Below are positions 8,361 to 17,300 of a stretch of DNA of 64,000 nt, piece after piece (position 1 is the stretch's first letter; the number at the start of each line of letters is the position of its first letter). Source of the stretch: Cellvibrio zantedeschiae. Lineage in GTDB: Bacteria; Pseudomonadota; Gammaproteobacteria; Pseudomonadales; Cellvibrionaceae. The stretch is taken from NCBI RefSeq assembly GCF_014652535.1, contig NZ_BMYZ01000005.1, positions 62,001-126,000 of the forward strand, read 5' to 3'. The position numbers and the translations under genes were made by a program. The notes beneath the pieces are model-generated. The model was not told where the DNA came from. It worked only from the letters and a program-made list of their open reading frames with translations, and did not search any database.

Positions 8361-10438
8361 TGTCTGCTGATTTTCTCGTTGAACTGGGCACAGAAGAACT
8401 GCCACCCAAAGCCTTAAAGAATTTGATGACTTCGTTTGTAGAATCTATCGAAGCCAATTTAAAAGCCGAAGAATTATCTTTTACGTCAATCAAGCCATTC
8501 GCTGCTCCACGCCGCTTAGCTGTATTGGTTGAAGGCCTTGCCAGTGAGACGCCATCCAAGTCGTTGACTGTGTGGGGGCCACCAGCGGCAATCGCATTTG
8601 ATAAAGAAGGCCAACCGACAAAAGCTGCCATTGCTTTCGCCGAAAAAAATGGCATTGCTGCAAGCGAACTTAAAACTGAAAGCGATGGCAAAGCTGAAAA
8701 ATTGGTTGCGCGCATTAACACCCAAGGCAAAAAAACCGTTGAGCTGTTGGAAGGCGTTGTGAGCGATGCTCTCGCCAAACTGCCAATTGCCAAGCGCATG
8801 AAGTGGGGCGCAAAGCGTGAAGAATTCGTGCGCCCAGTGCACTGGTTGGTGATGCTGTTCGGTAGCGATGTGATCAACGCTAACGTGCTCGGCTTGCAAG
8901 CTGGCCGCACTAGTCGCGGCCACCGTTTTCATTACAACAATGAAATTTCACTAAAAAGCGCAGCTGATTATGAATCAGAATTGAAACACACTGGCCACGT
9001 TTGGGCTGATTTTAATTTACGTAAACAAGAAATTGTTAGGCAGGTTAAGTCAGAAGCAGAAAAGATCAATGGCATTGCAGCAATTGATGAAGATTTGTTG
9101 GACGAAGTCACCGCTCTGGTTGAATGGCCAGTAGCGCTTACCGGTAAATTCGAAGAGCGTTTCCTTGCTGTACCTGCAGAAGCTTTGATTGCTTCCATGA
9201 AAGAACACCAAAAATATTTCCACGTGGTGGATGTTAACGGAAAACTGAAAAATAATTTCATCACCGTGGCTAACATTCAAAGTAAAGACGCTGCGCAAAT
9301 TATCGCCGGTAACGAGCGCGTGATTCGTCCACGTTTGTCTGATGCGGCTTTCTTCTTTGAAACCGATAAGAAAACCACACTGGAATCTTTGCGCGAGCGT
9401 TTGAAAACTATCGTGTTCCAAGCACAACTTGGCACCATTCACGATAAAACCGAGCGCGTAGCCAAACTCGCCAGTCACATTGCGAAATTATTGAACGCCG
9501 ATGAAGTATCCGCCGTGCGCGCTGCGCAGTTGTGCAAATCCGACTTGGTCACCAACATGGTGGGCGAGTTTGACGATATGCAAGGTATCGCCGGTTACTA
9601 CTACGCGCAAAACGATGGAGAAAATGCTGAAGTTGCAGCCGCAATGAACGAGCAATATATGCCGCGCTTTGCGGGCGACCAATTGCCCAGCACCATCACT
9701 GGTACCATCATTGCGCTGGCGGATCGCCTGGATACCATCAGCGGTATTTTTGGTATTGGCCAACAGCCTACCGGCTCTAAAGATCCGTTCGCACTGCGTC
9801 GTGCAAGCATCGCCGTGCTGCGTTTGCTGGTCGAGAAAAATCTTGCGTTGGATTTGCGTGAGCTGCTCACCTTCGCCAAAGCACAACACAGCAACCTGAG
9901 CGTAGGCGATGAACTGGTAGAGCAAGTCCTCAGTTATATGCTCGACCGCTTCCGCGCCATGTTTGAAGATGCGCAGATTCCGGCAGAAGTTTTCCAATCC
10001 GTAAACGCAAAACAATTGTCGCAGCCATTGGATATCAACCAGCGCGTACTCGCTGTTAATGAATTCAGCAAACTGCCACAAGCGCAAGCTTTGGCTGCTG
10101 CGAATAAGCGTGTATCCAATATTCTGAGTAAACAAAATGCTTCTGCAAATGCTGTAGTGCATGCTGATTTGTTGCGTGAAGATGCTGAGAAAAATCTTGC
10201 GCATGCGATTAGCGGCAAAGCGGAATTGGTAACGCCTTTATTTGATAAACGTGAATACACCAAAGCACTCGCAGCACTTGCCGATTTACAACAACCTGTA
10301 GACGCCTTCTTCGATAGCGTAATGGTTATGTGTGATGACGCAGCCTTGCAACAAAACCGCTTGGCATTGTTGCAACAATTACGCGCGCTGTTTTTGGAAG
10401 TAGCGGATATTTCTTATTTGGTTCCGGCGAAAAATTAA
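8360..10438 (+). CDS. glyS: Glycine--tRNA ligase beta subunit
   Basis: A 692-residue beta subunit of the heterotetrameric glycyl-tRNA synthetase. It contributes tRNA recognition and carries an HD-type domain and a C-terminal anticodon-binding region. Recognisable blocks include FLVELGTEELPPKAL at the start, RFHYNNE, KEHQKYFHV, RVIRPRLSDAAFFFETDKK and GSKDPFALRRASIAVLRLL. The length matches the family. It overlaps glyQ by one base. The operon appears to end here: a perfect 30-bp inverted repeat lies 35 bases downstream. Confidence 0.98.
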   Translation: MSADFLVELGTEELPPKALKNLMTSFVESIEANLKAEELSFTSIKPFAAPRRLAVLVEGLASETPSKSLTVWGPPAAIAFDKEGQPTKAAIAFAEKNGIAASELKTESDGKAEKLVARINTQGKKTVELLEGVVSDALAKLPIAKRMKWGAKREEFVRPVHWLVMLFGSDVINANVLGLQAGRTSRGHRFHYNNEISLKSAADYESELKHTGHVWADFNLRKQEIVRQVKSEAEKINGIAAIDEDLLDEVTALVEWPVALTGKFEERFLAVPAEALIASMKEHQKYFHVVDVNGKLKNNFITVANIQSKDAAQIIAGNERVIRPRLSDAAFFFETDKKTTLESLRERLKTIVFQAQLGTIHDKTERVAKLASHIAKLLNADEVSAVRAAQLCKSDLVTNMVGEFDDMQGIAGYYYAQNDGENAEVAAAMNEQYMPRFAGDQLPSTITGTIIALADRLDTISGIFGIGQQPTGSKDPFALRRASIAVLRLLVEKNLALDLRELLTFAKAQHSNLSVGDELVEQVLSYMLDRFRAMFEDAQIPAEVFQSVNAKQLSQPLDINQRVLAVNEFSKLPQAQALAAANKRVSNILSKQNASANAVVHADLLREDAEKNLAHAISGKAELVTPLFDKREYTKALAALADLQQPVDAFFDSVMVMCDDAALQQNRLALLQQLRALFLEVADISYLVPAKN

Positions 10439-10472
10439 TTCTTTATCGACGACTCCTTGAAAAATAGGGAGC

Positions 10473-10567
10473 CGTCATCCTCACGTAAGCGGGGATCCAG
10501 CTTTTTTCGTTGCATTCACCTCGACGGATAATTTAAGAGCTGGATCCCCGCTTACGTGAGGATGACG
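10473..10567. repeat. Long hairpin repeat (30-bp arms) between glyS and gmhB
   Basis: The two arms, 10473-10502 and 10538-10567, are perfect reverse complements of 30 bp separated by 35 bases. The outer end (CGTCATCCTC) and the neighbouring GGATCCAGC/GCTGGAT block recur at 46721-46828 and, in part, at 28611-28708, so this belongs to a dispersed intergenic repeat family. It could also act as a terminator or mRNA-stabilising structure for glyQS. Confidence 0.85.
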
Positions 10568-10641
10568 ATTCCCAAATAAATAACAATTTATCCTAGCTAT
10601 CAATTTGTTCTTGAATTTAAAAAGATAGCGAGATTGAATCC

Positions 10642-11223
10642 ATGAAACTTATCATCCTCGACCGCGACGGCGTCATCAATCACGACCGCGCTGACTATGT
10701 GAAATCGGCTGATGAATGTGTGCCTATTGATGGCAGCATTGATGCCATTGCACGTTTGCACAAAGCGGGCTTCACTGTAGTGGTTGCTACTAATCAATCC
10801 GGCTTGGCGCGCGGCAAATTTGATTTGGATGACTTGGAAGCCATGCACGAAAAAATTACCGGTTTGGTAGAAGAACAAGGCGCAGAGTTAGGCGCAATTT
10901 TTTATTGCCCGCATGCGCCAGAAGATAATTGCAAATGCCGCAAACCCATGCCGGGCATGGTGGATGCCATTGAAGCAGAATTTAATATTTCTGCTGAAGG
11001 TTTTTATTTTGTGGGCGATAGCCTGCGCGATATGCAAGCGGCAATCACCAAGGGTTGCAAACCAGCGCTGGTAAAAACCGGCAACGGCGAAAAAACCTTA
11101 GGGCAATTAACCGACCAAAGTTTGCAAACAGATTCACCGCTTATGCAACTCGAACAAGTACAAGTGTTTGATAATTTGGCAGCCGCTGCCGATTTTATTA
11201 TTGCCCAGCCTGACGGACATTAA
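10642..11223 (+). CDS. gmhB: D-glycero-beta-D-manno-heptose 1,7-bisphosphate 7-phosphatase
   Basis: A 193-residue HAD-family phosphatase that removes the 7-phosphate in ADP-heptose synthesis for the lipopolysaccharide inner core. HAD motif I is LDRDGVIN (6-13), motif II is ATNQSGLARG (47-56), motif III lies in CRKPMPGM and motif IV is FVGDSLRDMQAA. The zinc-binding loop typical of GmhB is present as YCPHAPEDNCKCRKP. It lies between glyS and a PlsC-type acyltransferase, the order also known in pseudomonads, and is followed 1 base later by plsC, so the two are probably cotranscribed. Confidence 0.93.
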   Translation: MKLIILDRDGVINHDRADYVKSADECVPIDGSIDAIARLHKAGFTVVVATNQSGLARGKFDLDDLEAMHEKITGLVEEQGAELGAIFYCPHAPEDNCKCRKPMPGMVDAIEAEFNISAEGFYFVGDSLRDMQAAITKGCKPALVKTGNGEKTLGQLTDQSLQTDSPLMQLEQVQVFDNLAAAADFIIAQPDGH

Positions 11224-11224
11224 C

Positions 11225-11986
11225 GTGCTCTATTTACGCAGTTTTTTATTTACCCTTGGCCACAATTTAACAGGCGCTATTGCCGGTCTTATTGCCGTGA
11301 TTATTTGGCCTGTGCTTCCCTATTCATGGCGCTGGCGCATTGTGACTTTGTGGAATCGCTTTGTGATGCTGTGGATTCGTATTTGCTGCGGCGTAAAGTT
11401 TAACGTGATTGGTAAACGACATTTTGATCGCTACCCTTGTGTGGTTATGGCAAAGCACCAAAGCACATGGGAGACCATGTTCCTGCAATATTATTTTGGC
11501 CCGGTGAGTACTATCCTTAAAAAAGAATTATTGCGCATTCCGTTTTTTGGTTGGGGTTTAGCAAGTTTGCGCCCCATTGCCATTGACCGCAGCAGCCCTA
11601 TTCAAGCGCTCAAAGATGTAAAAACCAAAGGCATTGAACGCATTAAAGAAGGCAATAATTTATTAATTTTCCCCGAAGGTACACGCACTCCACTCGGACA
11701 AGTAGGCAACTATGCGCGCAGCGGTGCTGATATTGCGGTGAGCGCGGGCGTTCCAATTATTGCTGTCGCACACAACGCTGCCGAATGCTGGCCACACAAA
11801 CATTTTTTAAAATATCCAGGCACTATTACCGTTGTCTTAAGCGAACCGATTGAAACCGAAGGTAAAGATCGCAAGCAATTAACGGAAGATGTAAAAAACT
11901 GGATTGAAGGTGAAATTGCAAAAATGCCAATTGCACGTAAAGATGGTGTGCGCGAATTATCTGATCCAGTGGTGAAAGACAGCTAA
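11225..11986 (+). CDS. 1-acyl-sn-glycerol-3-phosphate acyltransferase (PlsC family)
   Basis: A 253-residue membrane-bound acyltransferase that adds the second acyl chain to lysophosphatidic acid. Acyltransferase motif I appears as AKHQSTWETMF (H-x4-E form), motif III as LLIFPEGTRTPLG, and the N-terminus has one or two membrane helices. I place the start at the GTG (11225) directly after the gmhB stop. An upstream ATG at 11168 in the same frame would overlap gmhB by 56 bases and give an extension unlike the family. It is probably translated with gmhB. Glycerophospholipid versus lyso-ornithine-lipid substrate cannot be told from sequence. Confidence 0.88.
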   Translation: MLYLRSFLFTLGHNLTGAIAGLIAVIIWPVLPYSWRWRIVTLWNRFVMLWIRICCGVKFNVIGKRHFDRYPCVVMAKHQSTWETMFLQYYFGPVSTILKKELLRIPFFGWGLASLRPIAIDRSSPIQALKDVKTKGIERIKEGNNLLIFPEGTRTPLGQVGNYARSGADIAVSAGVPIIAVAHNAAECWPHKHFLKYPGTITVVLSEPIETEGKDRKQLTEDVKNWIEGEIAKMPIARKDGVRELSDPVVKDS

Positions 11987-12039
11987 ATATTTAGCAAAAA
12001 TTGAACTCATACAGATTGTCGGACATGAAGGAGTGATGC

Positions 12040-12429
12040 ATGAAACTGTTTATCGCTTTTATCGCCCTACTCACAGCCCATGCTTACGCTTGGGAAACAT
12101 CCGACTGTCAGGGAACTCAATCGCAACGAATTGAAGCACTTAAAAAATTAGGTGCTTTTACTTTGCAATACAAAAGTATTCATGGTGATTTTCCGGATAT
12201 GACGAATGGAGGCTACGAAGATTTTGCCGCAGGAATTCCAAAAGAGCTAAAAGGATATTTGATATCTAAAGATGACTCCCTCGAATCCATTGATTTTATA
12301 TGTAATATACCTAAGTCAAAAGAACCAGTCGCTCAAGAGTTGTGTTCTTTCTATTTGCAATCAAACAAAGCCGAATGCTTAACTCTTGCTCCCACCCTCA
12401 AATTTGTACCCGATCCTTTGCCTAAATAA
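12040..12429 (+). CDS. Small secreted protein of unknown function
   Basis: A 129-residue protein with a clear signal peptide (MKLFIAFIALLTAHAYA, cleavage expected before WETSD) and a strong AAGGAG ribosome site. The mature part has four cysteines (in DCQG, ICNI, LCSF and ECLT), enough for two disulfides, as expected of a small periplasmic or secreted protein. No domain is recognised. It follows plsC by 53 bases on the same strand and ends 11 bases before the convergent LysR gene. Confidence 0.7.
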   Translation: MKLFIAFIALLTAHAYAWETSDCQGTQSQRIEALKKLGAFTLQYKSIHGDFPDMTNGGYEDFAAGIPKELKGYLISKDDSLESIDFICNIPKSKEPVAQELCSFYLQSNKAECLTLAPTLKFVPDPLPK

Positions 12430-12440
12430 CACTTTTGACT

Positions 12441-13352
12441 CTACGCCACGTCCCAAGGTGGCGTGTCTTTAAAAGCATTTACTAAAAAATCAATCATCAC
12501 TCGCACTTTTGCGCTTAAATGTCGGCGGCTTGGATAGATCGCAAGCACGTCAATATCGGGCAAATGATAGTCCGGCAAAATTCGAATTAATCTTCCCTCA
12601 CGTAAATCAGCGCCCGCTAAAAAAGTTGGGCAGCGACAAATTCCTGCACCAGCCAATGCAGCTGCGCGTAGCGTATCGCCATTGTTGGCGTGCATGACAA
12701 AAGAAACTTTTGCGGAATGCTCCTGATTTTTTTCGTCCGTTAAAATCCATTGGTCGCCATTAGCGGCGTAGGTGTATCCAAGGCATTGATGGTTGATGAG
12801 ATCCGCAGGCGTTTGTGGGTTGCCGTGTTTGCGCAAATAGTCTGGCGATGCACACAAAATATTATGCGAGGTCGCCAATTTGCGCGCGGCGTTTGAGTTT
12901 GAACCTGAGCGCGAAATGCGAATCGCTAAATCGTAGCCTTCTTCCACAATATCCACGACGCGATCAACCAGCGAAATATCCAATTCGACATCGGGATACT
13001 TCTGCATAAATTGCGGCCAGAGCGGTGCCAGGTGCAAAACACCGAAACTAATGGGCGCATTGATGCGCAATATCCCACGCGGTTGCAAGGTTGCTGAGCT
13101 GGCGATGGATTCGGCATCAGCGACTTCATCCAAAATACTTTTGGCGCGCTCGTAAAGCGCTTCGCCGCTTTCGGTGAGCGACATCTTGCGCGAGGTGCGA
13201 TTCAGCAAACGTGCGCCTAAATGGGCCTCCAAATCGCTGATATAACGGGTGACATTGGCGGGCGAGGTATCCAGCGCTTCCGCTGCACGGGCGAAGCCTT
13301 CCTTTCGCACGACCTCCACAAACACCTCTAATGCACGTAAGCGGTCGAGCAT
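12441..13352 (-). CDS. LysR-family transcriptional regulator (divergent from the SDR gene)
   Basis: A 303-residue LysR-type regulator. The N-terminal winged helix-turn-helix reads LDRLRALEVFVEVVRKEGFARAAEALD in pieces; LDTSPANVTRYISDLE is the recognition helix region, and a periplasmic-binding-protein-like effector domain follows. It is closest to the CrgA/AaeR-type regulators that control adjacent divergent reductases. I chose the ATG at 13352, which has an AGGTG ribosome site; a TTG four codons upstream is unlikely. It is transcribed away from the SDR gene across a 147-base gap holding a LysR-box-like site, so autoregulation and control of that gene are expected. Confidence 0.92.
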   Translation of the reverse strand: MLDRLRALEVFVEVVRKEGFARAAEALDTSPANVTRYISDLEAHLGARLLNRTSRKMSLTESGEALYERAKSILDEVADAESIASSATLQPRGILRINAPISFGVLHLAPLWPQFMQKYPDVELDISLVDRVVDIVEEGYDLAIRISRSGSNSNAARKLATSHNILCASPDYLRKHGNPQTPADLINHQCLGYTYAANGDQWILTDEKNQEHSAKVSFVMHANNGDTLRAAALAGAGICRCPTFLAGADLREGRLIRILPDYHLPDIDVLAIYPSRRHLSAKVRVMIDFLVNAFKDTPPWDVA

Positions 13353-13366
13353 CTCACACCTCAATC

Positions 13367-13383
13367 ATTCATAAATCATGAAT
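13367..13383. promoter_or_regulatory. Candidate LysR-type operator
   Basis: ATTCAT and ATGAAT form a perfect inverted repeat with a 5-base spacer and contain a T-N11-A pattern, in the AT-rich gap between the LysR gene and the SDR gene. This is the expected place and shape for the LysR regulator to bind. The binding itself is inferred. Confidence 0.45.
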
Positions 13384-13499
13384 TAATTAACAATATTTAG
13401 CTGATTGATGCATAAAACCATAAATCATAAAGTGTGTCCATGGGCTGCGAATAACCGCCAACCCAAAACTAAATCAGCATTAATTAACGGAGAAATATC

Positions 13500-14249
13500 A
13501 TGACTCAATTCAACAACAAAACTGTACTCGTCACTGGCGGCAACAGCGGTATTGGTTTGGCTACTGCAGTGGAATTTGCCCAACAAGGCGCGCGTTTGGT
13601 GATTACTGGCCGCGACCAAGCGACTTTGAATGATGCCAAAGCACAACTTGGTAACAACACCATCGCACTACAAAATGACGCTGGCGATTTGGCCGCCGCT
13701 AAAGCCTTGGCAGCACATTTAAGCGCGCAAAATATTCGTTTGGACGCAGTATTTATTAACGCCGGTGTTGCGAAATTCGCACCGCTGGAAGGTGTAGACG
13801 AAGACTTGTGGGATCAAACCTTTAATGTGAATGTAAAAGGTGCTTACTTCACGATCCAAGCGCTGCTGCCAATCCTGAACGAAGGTGCGGCGATTATTTT
13901 GAATGGTTCGATTAACGCGCATATAGGTATGCCTAACTCAAGTGTTTACGCAGCCAGTAAAGCGGCTTTGATTTCCTTCGCAAAAACTTTATCAGCAGAA
14001 TTGGTTGGGCGTGGAATTCGCGTAAACGTGGTTAGCCCTGGCCCAGTGAGCACTCCGCTCTACGGCAAATTGGGTGTACCTGCTGAACAATTAAATGAGT
14101 TGGCGGCACAAATTCAGGCGCAAGTTCCGGTGAAACGTTTTGGTAGACCTGAGGAAGTGGCGAGTGCAGTGGTTTACCTTGCATCACCTATAGCGGCGTT
14201 TGTTGTGGGCACAGAGTTGATTGTTGATGGTGGCATGAGCCAACTGTGA
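13500..14249 (+). CDS. SDR-family NAD(P)-dependent oxidoreductase
   Basis: A 249-residue classical short-chain dehydrogenase/reductase. The cofactor motif is TGGNSGIG (residues 12-19), the structural NAG motif is INAG, and the active-site pair is YAASK (Tyr-x3-Lys), with an upstream catalytic Ser in LNGSINAH. The length is typical. The substrate cannot be predicted. A GGAG ribosome site lies 8 bases before the ATG. It is divergent from the LysR gene, which probably regulates it in response to a small-molecule substrate, and is followed by a strong terminator. Confidence 0.93.
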   Translation: MTQFNNKTVLVTGGNSGIGLATAVEFAQQGARLVITGRDQATLNDAKAQLGNNTIALQNDAGDLAAAKALAAHLSAQNIRLDAVFINAGVAKFAPLEGVDEDLWDQTFNVNVKGAYFTIQALLPILNEGAAIILNGSINAHIGMPNSSVYAASKAALISFAKTLSAELVGRGIRVNVVSPGPVSTPLYGKLGVPAEQLNELAAQIQAQVPVKRFGRPEEVASAVVYLASPIAAFVVGTELIVDGGMSQL

Positions 14250-14260
14250 ATATTCCGCAT

Positions 14261-14300
14261 AAAAAAGCCCCGCACTGTGAAAACAATGCGGGGCTTTTTA
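14261..14300. terminator. Bidirectional terminator between the SDR and pectinase genes
   Basis: AGCCCCGCA/TGCGGGGCT stem with a 12-base loop, flanked by an A run on one side and a T run on the other. It serves both converging genes. Confidence 0.88.
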
Positions 14301-14339
14301 TTTACTATCCTTGCGAAAAACTTCCTCCCCCCTTACAAA

Positions 14340-17300
14340 TTACTGTGCACGCGACATGCTGGTGATGTTTACACCCCCAGAGGTGATTCCCTCGCGACCA
14401 TAAAATATTTTTACGGCAGTGTAGCTGTGACCGGCGGGTACTGTCAGCGTCAAAGTGTCGCCCGTGGCTGCAGCGGTTGCGTTACTCGCATCTTTTGCAA
14501 TCAACACTTTGTTATCACTTCCCACCAAAGCAATTTTTCCTGCTGTTGCAGTTGCCGATGTTTGTTTGTAATTAAGCGTGATAGTGAATGCTTTATTGCT
14601 TTCAACGGGAATGGAAATATAAGTGCGCACTGAAGTTACATCTGCACCCACGACCGGCACCAACACCGAGTTGCTGGTAAAGAATGAGCCATTGGTATTC
14701 CACACACCGGTTGCGCTGCTGTTATTGGCAGAACCGGGCGCGCGGTAGCGCAGAACACTCGCGGCAGATGAATAGAAATCCAATCCATCCACACTTACAG
14801 GTGCAGCAGTGATTTTAATGCCGTTATCTGCCGTTGCGCTGTAAGCGGCGGCAAATAAGTTGGTATCAGCCGCAGCGTAAGCAGCTGAATCAAAACCCCA
14901 GGTTTTTGTCACTATTGCAACAGCGCTAGATGAACTGCTGGACGATTGGGGACCTACCACTTCACTGCTTGCCGATGAACTGGAACTGCTCACAGTTGCA
15001 GAACTTGAAGACGAGCTGCTTGAAGATGAAGACGAACTTGATGCAACACTGTTCGCTGAACTTGCTATCGAACTTGTCGCACTGGAAACGTTGGACGAAG
15101 ATGCCGAGCTGCTTGGGCCAGACTCAAAGTTCGAACAGTCGGTTGTATCACTCGGTAGCGGGTTCCAACCGGCGCCACCGTTGAAGGCCGCCAAAATTTG
15201 CGCACGCGAGCAATAGTTATTTATAACTTCGCTCAATGGCAGCTGCAAACTTACCGCATCACGTCCGGCCGTATTCAAGCTGGCGCCCGCCAAGTCTGTA
15301 CTACCGTACTCGCGCCAGCCGCTGGTCGCGGTTGCAGCAGTTGGATTTGGTAAAGGCGAGGTGTACCAACCGGCAGGCTTAATGTGCGCATCCATTTTGG
15401 TATTCACGAATACAATATTGTCGAAGTAAGTAGTTGCGCCTCCGCTACGCGCCAACCAGGTTTGGCCATCGGCAATCGCGTGACCGAGTGGACCCGCGCC
15501 GCGAGTCAAACGACTGTTGAGGAATACAAAACCTTTGTCTGATGCAGTCACCGTACGCGCTTGCAATACATAGCCGCCGCTGCCGTTACCGCGTGAATCG
15601 CCCAGCGAGCGAATCTCGCTTTCTTCAAACAGGGCGACGCGGTTATTGCCCCAAATGAAATCCACATTGCCAGCAATCAAGCTGCGATAAAACCAGCTGT
15701 AGCCTTTTACCTGCACCGTATCTTGCTCACTGATAAGGTTGCTATTGGTTACTGCCAAACGGCCAACATCGTTGTTGAAATAAATCACTTCCGCCTGGCC
15801 ACCGCTGCCAATCAAGGTAGTGTTTTTCAGGGTCAGGTTGTCGATGCTGAGCAAGTCAGAAGACTCCGCCAAAAACACACTGCGTCCACCGGTAAAGCTG
15901 GTTGCGCCTGGTGACTGGCTGGTACCAGTACCTGCGTTGAGCGTGTTGTTATTGGTGTAGTGGATCACCACGCCATCGCGGCTTTCGCCTTTAATAGTGA
16001 GGTTGTTTTTACCGCGCAGAAACAGGAGTTCTTCGTAGTCGCCGTTTTTAACATTAATCGTTACCGGCGTTGCCGCCGCAACATTTTGCATTGCATGGTT
16101 AAGTGCGCCTTGCACTGTGCGGAAGTCCGCTGCGCCATCGTCATCAACTGTTAACTCTGTAGAGGTTGGAGCATTTGCTTTGGTGGTAAATGTCCAATTC
16201 GCGTTTTTGCCTAAACCGACAAAAGCCGTGCTGTTCAGGTTTACACCTGTTATTGCACCCTCGGAAATCGCCACATAATAAGCCGTGCCGTAGGCTAGCT
16301 TATTGTTGTGCGGGGTGATAATCAGACTGTTGCCACTCACACGCAGCGGTTGGGTGTTCACCATACGCAAACGGGTTTGACCGGCATAACCGAGGCTATC
16401 CGTGTTGCCACTCAGCATGAGGCTATCAACCAAAGAGTCGTCACTCACCTTGAAAATATTGATAGCGCCGGACGTTCCTAATACTGGTGGCGCATCAAAA
16501 GTAATCACCAGCTTGGTATCTACCTGGGTGTCCACCTGATTAGCACCCGGGCTTACGCGGTTTTGTAAATTGTAAACCTGCGTTGGCTGGACAAACGGCG
16601 CAGAAGACGAGGCGCTGGAGGCAGAGCTGCTAGATACAACTATGCTGGAGCTCGCGGAACTTGCTGAACTAATTACCGAAGCTGCGCTGCTTGCACTCGA
16701 CGCCAAACTGCTCGCTGCTGATGAGGACGAACTACCGCTATCCAAGTATTCCACTCGCAAATCATCAATGGTGACGGCGGCAGTACTTTCAGTGCGCAAC
16801 GCAATAAATGACGTGGCCGTACCTACACTTGGGGTGATGCTCACAACTTGCCCAGCCGTGAGCGTATTTGCCACAGCAGCGTAGACGCGCGAACCTGTTC
16901 CAAAAATCGAGTTGCCGGAACTGGTTGTGTTGTTGTCGATAAAGACCTGCAAGTTACCCACGCCCGAAGCAGCAACAATTTTAAAGCTGATGCGGTAGGG
17001 ACGACTCAAGTCAAAATCACCGTTGGTGGTGGTATCGGTCGAGGCCGTGCTGGTGCGAGGGGGGCGATTGCCTATGGTCATACGTGCACCGGCAATTTCC
17101 AGCGCATTGTTATTGATGACGGGGCTACCACCGGTTTTGAAATAGAGCGCAGCAGAGGAATCAGATCCAATAGCCCTGTAAGTCGCCGAGAAAAATGTTG
17201 CGGTCGTCAGGCCATCAAAAGATTCTACAAACGGCAAGCTCTGCCCCGCCGCTACACCTGCACTGGAGGACTGCCCCACCGCGCTCGAGGTTGCGCTTGA

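Noticed and set aside
9488-10204. A 238-codon minus-strand open frame inside glyS
   Set aside because: Antisense to the glyS coding region with no family motif or ribosome site.
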